A stretch of 64,000 nucleotides of DNA from assembly GCA_021108375.1 (NCBI GenBank), contig JAIORA010000012.1, positions 124,001-188,000 of the forward strand. Reading direction: 5' to 3'. The notes under the pieces are model-generated. The model did not search any database and was not told the DNA's origin. It saw nothing but the letters and a program-made list of their open reading frames with translations. The position numbers and the translations under genes are program-made. Below are positions 50,853 through 58,300 of this stretch, piece by piece (the first letter of the stretch is position 1; every line of letters starts with the position of its first letter). Source of the DNA: Anaerohalosphaeraceae bacterium. GTDB lineage: Bacteria; Planctomycetota; Phycisphaerae; Sedimentisphaerales; UBA12454.

Positions 50853-50880
50853 GGCCGAAACTAATTATTAGGAGAGAATA

Positions 50881-52011
50881 ATGATAATAAGTAGAACGCC
50901 TTTTCGTGTCTCATTTTTTGGTGGTGGAACGGACTATCCCGATTGGTATAGAGAAATGGGTGGGCAAGTATTAGGTACAGCAATAGATAAATACTGCTAT
51001 ATTACATGCCGATATTTACCTCCGTTCTTCGAGCACAAGCATCGAATCGTTTATTCAAAGGTGGAGAATGTGAAGGATTATTCCGAAATCCAACACGCTG
51101 CTGCTCGAGCAGTGCTTGAATATATGGGAATAAATGACGGCGTAGAGATACATCATGATGGAGATTTACCCGCTAGAACGGGGCTTGGGACAAGTTCTTC
51201 GTTTACGGTTGGGTTACTGAACAGTCTTTATGCCTTACAGGGCCGTATGCAAACAAAAATGAAACTTGCCAAAGAGGCGGTCTATATTGAACGAGATGTT
51301 CTTAAAGAACATGTTGGTTCGCAAGATCAAACATTCGCAGCTTGCGGCGGCTTAAAAAAAATAAGCTTTGGTAGAGATGATAGCGTGACTGTTTTGCCTT
51401 TGGTATTGCCACAGAACAGGCTTATGGAACTTCAAAGCCATCTGATGCTTGTTTTTACAGGCTTTACCAGATTCGCAACTAAAATTGCCAAAACTCAAAT
51501 AGAAAGCATCCCCAGAAAAAAAACTGAATTGATTAGTATGGGGCAAATGGTAGATGAGGCAGTTAATATCCTTACTGGAAATAATGATATAAATGAATTT
51601 GGCAAATTGTTACACGAAAGCTGGAAATTAAAACGCAGTTTAACTGATAAAATATCAACTCCTCAGATTGACAATATCTATGACGTTGCGCGTAATACTG
51701 GAGCAATTGGCGGTAAAGTGTTAGGAGCTGGTGGGGGCGGTTTTATGATATTTTTCGCTGAACCTGAAAAACAGTACAAAATTAGGAATGCACTTAAAAA
51801 CCTTTTACACATTCCTTTTAAGTTTGAAAATTCAGGTAGCGAAATAATATTCCATAGGGATTCTTATATTCCTGAAAAACCCCTTGTATCGTTTGAAAAT
51901 TCTGTAGAGAAACTTCACGTAAATATTGACGAACAGAAACCACTGAAGAACAGAGTTGTTGAAATAGAAACAAAATCAATTGGAAACACAGGGATATTTG
52001 CATCAGAATGA
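50881..52011 (+). CDS. hddA: GHMP kinase, D-glycero-D-manno-heptose 7-phosphate kinase type (HddA-like)
   Basis: 376 residues, ribosome-binding site AGGAGAG. GHMP motifs: RTPFRVSFFGGGTDYPDWY, the ATP loop LPARTGLGTSSSFTVGLLNS and the C-terminal KVLGAGGGGFMIFF. HddA-type kinases phosphorylate the anomeric carbon of heptose 7-phosphate; related ones act on fucose. The next gene is the matching nucleotidyltransferase, joined by an ATGA overlap. gmhA and gmhB are not in the window. The last about 40 residues are extra compared with standard HddA. Confidence 0.8.
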   Translation: MIISRTPFRVSFFGGGTDYPDWYREMGGQVLGTAIDKYCYITCRYLPPFFEHKHRIVYSKVENVKDYSEIQHAAARAVLEYMGINDGVEIHHDGDLPARTGLGTSSSFTVGLLNSLYALQGRMQTKMKLAKEAVYIERDVLKEHVGSQDQTFAACGGLKKISFGRDDSVTVLPLVLPQNRLMELQSHLMLVFTGFTRFATKIAKTQIESIPRKKTELISMGQMVDEAVNILTGNNDINEFGKLLHESWKLKRSLTDKISTPQIDNIYDVARNTGAIGGKVLGAGGGGFMIFFAEPEKQYKIRNALKNLLHIPFKFENSGSEIIFHRDSYIPEKPLVSFENSVEKLHVNIDEQKPLKNRVVEIETKSIGNTGIFASE

Positions 52012-52727
52012 AATTATTAGAGGCCGGAAATATTGATGTGCTAATACTGTGCGGAGGCAAAGGAACTAGGTTGCAGTCTGTTGTCAGTGATAGGCCCAAG
52101 CCTATGGCCGTGATAGGTGAAAAACCTTTTCTGGACATTGTTATTGGACAGGTTGCTAAATTTGGATTTAAACGCATCATTCTTTGTGCAGGCTATAAGG
52201 CTGAATCCATCCAAGAATATTATAGCTCTCAAAACAGTCTTGATTTGGAGATTGTTGTTTCAAAAGAAAGCACATCTCTGGGAACAGGTGGTGCTGTAAA
52301 AAACGCTGAAGAATTTATACAAAGCGATCCTGTCTTGATCTTGAACGGAGATTCCTTTTTTGATATGGATTTTAATAGATTTGTCGAGTTTTACCAAAAC
52401 AAAAAAGCTCTTTTGGCAGTGTCAATATTAGATGCTGAAAACACAGAGAGTTATGGCTCCATAAAAATTGATGAATCGGATATGGTTGTAGGGTTTTGCG
52501 AAAAGATTAGTGATTCCAATAAGGGTATGATAAATGCAGGGGTCTATCTTTTTAGTCGTAAGGTTATAGAGACAATGCCCAATAAAAAAAAGTTTTCTCT
52601 TGAATATGACTTTTTTTCAACATATGTAAATAGACAATTCTATGGATATTTAGCTGAGGGTTCTTTTATTGATATAGGAACTCCCCAGAGGTATTTACAG
52701 GCAAAAAAAAATTTGAATATTTTTTAA
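52008..52727 (+). CDS. hddC: Sugar-1-phosphate nucleotidyltransferase (HddC-like)
   Basis: 239 residues. Signature ILCGGKGTRLQSVVSDRPKP followed by MAVIGEKPFLD, and metal-binding LILNGDSFFDMDF. The SVVSD-x-PKPM variant is that of D-glycero-D-manno-heptose 1-phosphate guanylyltransferase (HddC). It joins a nucleotide to the sugar phosphate made by the upstream kinase. Translational coupling (ATGA) supports the same pathway. Specificity for GTP and heptose is by similarity only. Confidence 0.82.
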   Translation: MKLLEAGNIDVLILCGGKGTRLQSVVSDRPKPMAVIGEKPFLDIVIGQVAKFGFKRIILCAGYKAESIQEYYSSQNSLDLEIVVSKESTSLGTGGAVKNAEEFIQSDPVLILNGDSFFDMDFNRFVEFYQNKKALLAVSILDAENTESYGSIKIDESDMVVGFCEKISDSNKGMINAGVYLFSRKVIETMPNKKKFSLEYDFFSTYVNRQFYGYLAEGSFIDIGTPQRYLQAKKNLNIF

Positions 52728-52751
52728 TTTTATGCAGCGAGGGCTATAAGC

Positions 52752-54230
52752 ATGGCTTGTAAGACCGATTTGTTATTGGTTAATGTTGGTAATAAAAAGC
52801 AGGAGTATGGAGACCTTAGGTTTTCCATCTCAGCCATTGAGCCCCCGGTCTGGGCTGGAATGATAGCTGCTTTTGTTCGTGAAAAAGGTTTTTCCGTCAG
52901 GATTATTGATGCAGAAGGGCTCAATTACTCAGACGACCAGGTTATAGAAATAATATCTGAGGAATCTCCTGTGTTGGTAGTTGGTGGAGCTGTTGGCCCT
53001 AACCCATCTGCTTCATCGACACCGAAAATGGTGCCGCTTGGAAGACTACTCAGGGAAATTGACAATAAAATACCACATATCAAAACAGCGGTTTGCGGCA
53101 TTCATCCTTCTGCACTTCCTGAGATGACGCTTGAACAAGAAAAAGTTGACTTTGTATTTAAAGGTGAATGTTATTACTCAATAATAGAGTTATTGAAGAA
53201 ATTACGCTCAAACCCAGATGCAGAAGATTATGACATCAAAGGTTTGTGCTATAAAAAAATTGGTTCAGTTGCCTCTAATGGTTGGGGAAAGATGGTTGAA
53301 GATGTTGATATGTTGCCAATGACAGCTTGGGATCTTCTGCCGATGGAAGTTTACAGGGCACATAACTGGCACTGTTTTGAATATCTGAATAAACGTCAGC
53401 CCTATGGCGTTGTGTATACAAGCTATGGGTGCCCCTTTAATTGTTCGTTTTGCAACATTAAGGCCAACTATGATGGTAAAGCAGGAATTCGTTATCGCAG
53501 TCCCAAAAAAGTTGTCGATGAAATAGGCTTGCTTGTGGAGCAATATGGCATCAAGAATATTAAGTTTGCAGATGAGATATTCGCTCTGAAAAAAGATCGC
53601 GTAGAGGAAATTTGCGATTTGATAATTGAAAAAAATTACGATCTTAATATATGGGCTTACGCAAGAGTTGATACAGTAAACGAAGCCCTTCTGAAAAAAA
53701 TGAAGCGAGCGGGCATTAATTGGCTTGCTTTGGGAATAGAGTCGGCGAACAAGAAAGTTAGAGAAGGAGTTGTTAAGGGCAAGTTTGACTCTGGTGACAT
53801 CAACAATGCTATTGAAATAACACACAACGCAGACATTTATATTGTTGCTAACTTCATATTTGGGCTTGTTAACGATGACACCGAAACAGTGCAGGAAACA
53901 CTGGATATGGCCAAAGCACTGAATTGTGAATATTCTAATTTTTATACAACGATGGCTTATCCTGGCTCACAACTATATGATGATCTTATCAGTGAGGGGG
54001 TAGAATTGCCATCTAACTGGCTTAGTTATGCGCAATTTAGCGAAGATACCCTGCCGTTATCAACTAAGCACCTTTCGAATTCAGAGGTTTTGCGTTTTCG
54101 CGACAAGGCTTTTAATGAGTATCATGGTAGTTCTAAGTATCTCAATATGATAGATAAGAAGTTTGGTTCAGATGTTGTAGAGTATATTAAAAACATGTTA
54201 AACTACAAGATTCCAAGAAAGCATATTTGA
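52752..54230 (+). CDS. B12-binding-domain radical SAM enzyme
   Basis: 492 residues. N-terminal cobalamin-binding-like Rossmann domain (about 1-165; DLRFSISAIEPPVWAGMIAA, VVGGAVGPNP), radical SAM motif CPFNCSFC (CxxxCxxC) at about 227-234, and ADEIFALKKDRVEEICDLII in the TIM barrel. The His of the usual DxHxxG cobalamin motif is not evident, so true B12 binding is uncertain. Such enzymes methylate unreactive carbons or rearrange substrates. In this cluster C-methylation or another modification of the sugar is possible. Confidence 0.85.
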   Translation: MACKTDLLLVNVGNKKQEYGDLRFSISAIEPPVWAGMIAAFVREKGFSVRIIDAEGLNYSDDQVIEIISEESPVLVVGGAVGPNPSASSTPKMVPLGRLLREIDNKIPHIKTAVCGIHPSALPEMTLEQEKVDFVFKGECYYSIIELLKKLRSNPDAEDYDIKGLCYKKIGSVASNGWGKMVEDVDMLPMTAWDLLPMEVYRAHNWHCFEYLNKRQPYGVVYTSYGCPFNCSFCNIKANYDGKAGIRYRSPKKVVDEIGLLVEQYGIKNIKFADEIFALKKDRVEEICDLIIEKNYDLNIWAYARVDTVNEALLKKMKRAGINWLALGIESANKKVREGVVKGKFDSGDINNAIEITHNADIYIVANFIFGLVNDDTETVQETLDMAKALNCEYSNFYTTMAYPGSQLYDDLISEGVELPSNWLSYAQFSEDTLPLSTKHLSNSEVLRFRDKAFNEYHGSSKYLNMIDKKFGSDVVEYIKNMLNYKIPRKHI

Positions 54231-55759
54231 TGGCAAAGACTTTTTCTTTAGTTCTTCCTACACGAGGACGTCTCTATTTAGTAAAAAGATTGTTCGATAG
54301 CATCGTAGCAACGACTTCCAATCCTGATTTGCTTGAGATATTTTTGTTCGTAGATGAGGATGATATTGAAAGTCGTCAGATTGATAGCCCTTTGCTTGAT
54401 ATTAGAAAAGTTATCATTCCGCTTGACGGTTCAGGAATGGCAGATATTTTCAAGCTCTTTAGTGACAAAAACACCGCACGTTATATGATGTTACTAAATG
54501 ATGATTTGGTATTTCGTACAAAAAACTGGGATGTCAAAATGTTGGAGGCTTTTTCTCAATTTCCTGATGATTTGGCACTTGTCTATCCAAACGATCTTTA
54601 CTATGGTGAAAAACTATCTTGTTTTCCCGTCATTTCTCAAGCATTGAGCGAATTATTAGGGGGCACGTGCCATACAGGTTACAAAAGTCATAGCATAGAT
54701 TCGCACATCTTTGATATTTTTGAACGATTGGCTAAGCTTGGATATGAGAGACGTAAATATCTGTCGAAAGTTATAGTCGAACATATGCATTATGGTGTGT
54801 CAATCGCATCATACAAGGACGATAATTTTTATCCAGACCACTCCGATGATATTTCCTTGTATTCATCTCTGGCAGAACATCGTCAACAGATTGCAGTTAA
54901 AATAGCCCAGCATATACAGTCGCATCCTAAAAAAGATTTGCCTGTATTGCCATCTGTTTCGGTTATAATGAGTGTTTCAGGCGATTCTTTGGTTTCAGCC
55001 AAAAACTGCCTAGAGATGATTTATGAGGACAATGAATATAAGCAGTTGGACTATGAAATAATAATAGTTTCTGATGATGTAGATTTATTAAATAAGAAAA
55101 TATTCTCATCGCTTCCAAAAGTTTTGAGATGCAAAACAAAACATGTGCCTTGTGGTGGTATGGCTACCGCGGGAATTTTACACAAAGCCGTTGCCATGGC
55201 AACTAAAGATTATGTCGTCTTTATCAATGATAAGTGTTTGCCAAGATGTGGCTGGCTTGAAGCTTTGGTGGAGCTTGCCGAAAATGAAAACGCTGGCATT
55301 GTTAGTTCTAAGTGGGTCAATTCTCGTAATGGTCGAATAGAACACATTGGCCTGAGTTTTTTTAACGAAAGTGAAAACATAAAAGCTACTTGTTTGTATA
55401 AAGGTCTCGCTCAAAACCATCCTGCTGTTAATCGAATAAGAGAATTTCAGGCGGTCAAAATGCCTGGTCTGCTTGTGAAAAAGGATATTTTTAACAAGGT
55501 GAACGGATTTGGGGGAAGCCAAATTGGATTGGAGCCTTTAGAGTTATGCCTTAAGGTTAGAAAACTGAATAAAAAGGTTTTGTACTCGCCCCAGGCTAGT
55601 CTTTACTATAACAATGAGAATAGTAACAGTAATACCAATTCTAAATGTCTACCGACAGAATTAGCTAAGCGATTTGAATGTGATATGGAAAAACATTTTG
55701 CTGAAAATGGATTCAATCTTTGCTCAGCATCACACCATAATTTTTGGAGAGATAAATGA
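54230..55759 (+). CDS. Glycosyltransferase with two family-2-like domains
   Basis: 509 residues from ATG 54230, overlapping the previous stop by one base. First GT-A domain (about 1-230): FSLVLPTRGRLYLVKRLFDS, MLLNDDLVFRTKNWD. Second (about 245-490): VSVIMSVSGDSLVSAKNCLE, DYVVFINDKCLPRCGWLEAL and FQAVKMPGLLVKKDIFNKVN. Both have NDD/NDK-like metal sites, so the protein may add two sugars or act processively. An Asn/Ser-rich stretch lies near the C-terminus. Confidence 0.8.
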   Translation: MAKTFSLVLPTRGRLYLVKRLFDSIVATTSNPDLLEIFLFVDEDDIESRQIDSPLLDIRKVIIPLDGSGMADIFKLFSDKNTARYMMLLNDDLVFRTKNWDVKMLEAFSQFPDDLALVYPNDLYYGEKLSCFPVISQALSELLGGTCHTGYKSHSIDSHIFDIFERLAKLGYERRKYLSKVIVEHMHYGVSIASYKDDNFYPDHSDDISLYSSLAEHRQQIAVKIAQHIQSHPKKDLPVLPSVSVIMSVSGDSLVSAKNCLEMIYEDNEYKQLDYEIIIVSDDVDLLNKKIFSSLPKVLRCKTKHVPCGGMATAGILHKAVAMATKDYVVFINDKCLPRCGWLEALVELAENENAGIVSSKWVNSRNGRIEHIGLSFFNESENIKATCLYKGLAQNHPAVNRIREFQAVKMPGLLVKKDIFNKVNGFGGSQIGLEPLELCLKVRKLNKKVLYSPQASLYYNNENSNSNTNSKCLPTELAKRFECDMEKHFAENGFNLCSASHHNFWRDK

Positions 55760-56952
55760 AAATCCCGTTTGGAACAATATCAATAACAAAACAATCCAGA
55801 AGTTTAATCGATACCATATTGGATTCAGGACGAGTTTCCAATGGTAAGTACGTTCGTGAATTTGAACAGCGATTTGCTAAATTAACAGAAACCACAGAAG
55901 CTGTGGCATTGAGCAGTGGAACAGATGCCGATGCTTTAGCTTTGGCTGTTTTGCATGATTTTGGAGCAAGTCGCGACGATGAGGTTATTGTTCCAGCCCT
56001 ATCGTTTGTTGCTACGGGCAATGCGGTTTTGCAGGCAGGGTTTAAGCCCGTATTTGTAGATGTGGAAAGGGACACTTTAAATATCGATCCCACACAAATA
56101 GAAAAGGTGATAAGCAAAAAAACCAGAGCGATAATGCCAGTTCATCTTATGGGTAAGCCTGCAAAAATGGATGAGATAATGAAAATCGCCCAAAAGCACA
56201 AGCTGGTTGTCGTTGAAGACGCCGCCGAGGCACATGGAGCGGTATACAAGGGAAAGAATATTGGTACTATTGGTGATATGGCTGCTTACAGTCTATATCT
56301 TGCACACATTATTACAACAATTGAGGGAGGGATAGTAACTACAAACAATGAAGAGTTTGCAGAAATACTACGATCCTTGAGGTGTCATGGACGAGCTTGC
56401 AAGTGTAAGGTTTGTGTTGTGAATACCAATTCTGGCAATTGCAAAAAGCGTTTCGAGCATGGCAGAGACATAAGATTTGTTTTTGAAAGAGTCGGCTATT
56501 CCTGCAAGATGAACGAGATAGAAGCCGCTGTTGGCATAGGCAGTCTTGATATGTACAAGGAAATTATAAACAAGAGAAGGTATAATTTACTTACAATGAT
56601 TGAAAGATTTGGGAAGTTCAGCGAGTACATTGCTACGATTCATGAAGAAAAGCAAGAGAAGATAGGCCCGCATGCATTCCCTATGATTGTTCAGGAAAAG
56701 GCTCCCTTTAGCAGGGATCAACTAACTAATTATCTGGATAAGAACGGTATCGACACTCGTGATTTATTTGTTTCCATGCCCACTCAATGTCCTGGATTTA
56801 ACTTCTTAGGCCATACGTTGGGCGAGTTCCCTATCGCCGAGTATATAGGCAACAATGGTTTGCATATTGGAGTGCATCAGGATTTATCCGATGAGCATAT
56901 AGATTATTTCATCGATACTGTAGAAAAGTTTTTAGAATTGCACGTTAACTAA
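55756..56952 (+). CDS. DegT/DnrJ/EryC1-fold enzyme, likely PLP and [2Fe-2S] sugar 3-dehydratase
   Basis: 398 residues. PLP motifs LSSGTDADALALAV and VVEDAAEAHGAVYKG. The residue that forms the Schiff base in aminotransferases is His184 here (SLYLAHIITTIEGG), as in ColD and the E1/RfbH 3-dehydratases (AHHIT). A Cys cluster (HGRACKCKVC ... GNCKKRF; Cys210, 215, 217, 220, 229) aligns with the Fe-S motif of RfbH (GRDCWCAPGC ... C-KRF). It should therefore remove the C-3 hydroxyl of a 4-keto-6-deoxy nucleotide sugar rather than transaminate it. Needed partners, a 4,6-dehydratase and an E3 reductase, are not in the window. Start overlaps the preceding stop (ATGA). Confidence 0.8.
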   Translation: MKIPFGTISITKQSRSLIDTILDSGRVSNGKYVREFEQRFAKLTETTEAVALSSGTDADALALAVLHDFGASRDDEVIVPALSFVATGNAVLQAGFKPVFVDVERDTLNIDPTQIEKVISKKTRAIMPVHLMGKPAKMDEIMKIAQKHKLVVVEDAAEAHGAVYKGKNIGTIGDMAAYSLYLAHIITTIEGGIVTTNNEEFAEILRSLRCHGRACKCKVCVVNTNSGNCKKRFEHGRDIRFVFERVGYSCKMNEIEAAVGIGSLDMYKEIINKRRYNLLTMIERFGKFSEYIATIHEEKQEKIGPHAFPMIVQEKAPFSRDQLTNYLDKNGIDTRDLFVSMPTQCPGFNFLGHTLGEFPIAEYIGNNGLHIGVHQDLSDEHIDYFIDTVEKFLELHVN

Positions 56953-56959
56953 GGTTGAT

Positions 56960-57883
56960 ATGGAAAAGAACAGTTTAATATATGTAGCTGGACATACTGG
57001 CCTTGTTGGTTCTGCGATTGTGAGAGAGCTTGAATTGCAGGGATATAAAAATATAATAACCAGAACCCACGAAGAATTGGAATTGCTGGACAGGAAAGAG
57101 GTTGACATTTTTTTTGCTGAGCAACGCCCTGAATATATTTTTCTGGCAGCTGCAAAAGTCGGTGGCATTTATGCGAATAACACATTTCCGGCAGAATTCA
57201 TCTATCAAAATCTTATGATACAAACGAATCTAATCGATTTATCATATAAACATAAAGTTAAAAAACTTCTCTTTTTGGGTAGCTCCTGCAGTTATCCAAA
57301 AATTTGCCCTCAGCCCATGAAAGAAGAGTACCTTTTAACTGCTCCTCTTGAGATTACAAATGAGCCTTTTGCGATAGCAAAACTTGCCGGAATAAAAATG
57401 TGCCAGGCCTATAATCGCCAATATGGCACAAATTTTATATCCGTGATTCCTTCTAATGCCTATGGCCTAAATGACCATTGTGGTCGTAATGCCCACGTGG
57501 TTTCATCTCTCATTAATAACTTCAAGGAGGCTAAGGTCAATGGCTCAGAAGTTGTTACTGTTTGGGGCAGCGGAAAACCAAAAAGAGAATTTTTATATGT
57601 GGACGATCTTGCGAATGCGTGCCTTTTCCTTATGAATAATTATGATTCTACTGAAGTGATAAATATCGGCTCTGGCGTCGAAACATCAATTAAAGACTTG
57701 GCTGAAATGCTTGGGCGGATAACAGGTTTTAACGGCAGAATAATTTACGACACAAGCAAGCCTGATGGTAACACTAGAAGGTTTTTGGATTCAAGTAGAA
57801 TAAAAGCTATCGGCTGGAAGCCTCAGACATCACTAAAAGATGGGATCCGATTTACATGTGAAGATGTCTTTTCGGCAAGCTAA
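56960..57883 (+). CDS. fcl: GDP-L-fucose synthase-like reductase/epimerase
   Basis: 307 residues. NAD(P) motif GHTGLVGSAI, FLAAAKVGGIYANNTFPAEF, GSSCSYPKICPQPMKEEYLL and VIPSNAYG followed by CGRNAHVVSSLI. These are strong GDP-fucose synthase signatures. The catalytic YxxxK reads FAIAK (NEPFAIAKLAG), so the proton-donating Tyr is Phe. The enzyme may keep epimerase activity or act on a different keto-sugar. In heptose clusters, relatives of this protein form 6-deoxyheptoses. Confidence 0.85.
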   Translation: MEKNSLIYVAGHTGLVGSAIVRELELQGYKNIITRTHEELELLDRKEVDIFFAEQRPEYIFLAAAKVGGIYANNTFPAEFIYQNLMIQTNLIDLSYKHKVKKLLFLGSSCSYPKICPQPMKEEYLLTAPLEITNEPFAIAKLAGIKMCQAYNRQYGTNFISVIPSNAYGLNDHCGRNAHVVSSLINNFKEAKVNGSEVVTVWGSGKPKREFLYVDDLANACLFLMNNYDSTEVINIGSGVETSIKDLAEMLGRITGFNGRIIYDTSKPDGNTRRFLDSSRIKAIGWKPQTSLKDGIRFTCEDVFSAS

Positions 57884-58072
57884 TGCTATCTGTAATTGCT
57901 GGCTTTGATAAAGTCGGTAGATATGAAATTTGTATAGCTATACAGGATGACAAAAAGTGAGATTTAAGTACGATAAAACGCCTTAAATAGATTAACTCTT
58001 AGTAACGTGAAACTACAATATGCATCTATGCAACAAAGAGAATAAACCTTATACCTTTTAGGGTAATACGAG
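57884..58072. other. Gap inside the island
   Basis: No gene seen; AT-rich. It is the only sizeable break between genes after 47.9 kb, so a second promoter for the export genes may lie here, but no clear boxes are visible. Confidence 0.35.
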
Positions 58073-58300
58073 TTGCGAGTGCAGGGCTTAAGAGCAAACC
58101 TAAAAGGCCATTGCATTTTATTATGCGGACGGGTCTTGTGTATCGGTGTGTGCGATTTTGAAATTATAGTCGTAGCCCAAGGGGACGGAGTTTGTCTATT
58201 TTGCAGTATGGATGCAAAATTTGAAAATTCAAATAATGTTGAGGTGTTATATATTGGGGACAAAAAGCCTATAGAACTTATAGAAGGGTTAATAGAATGA
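58073..58300 (+). CDS. Small protein carrying the island's 55-residue domain (start uncertain)
   Basis: Open frame of 75 codons from TTG 58073 without a ribosome-binding site; the real start may be later. Its end overlaps the next gene (ATGA), which supports translation. The last about 48 residues (DFEIIVVAQGDGVCLFCSMD to VEVLYIGDKKPIELIEGLIE) resemble, in spacing and hydrophobic pattern, the repeats at the end of the next protein (YNIIYYQGKYYGLFRGEGAF to VFVADSLKQVKKMID). It may be a stand-alone copy of that domain or a decayed gene. Confidence 0.4.
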   Translation: MRVQGLRANLKGHCILLCGRVLCIGVCDFEIIVVAQGDGVCLFCSMDAKFENSNNVEVLYIGDKKPIELIEGLIE

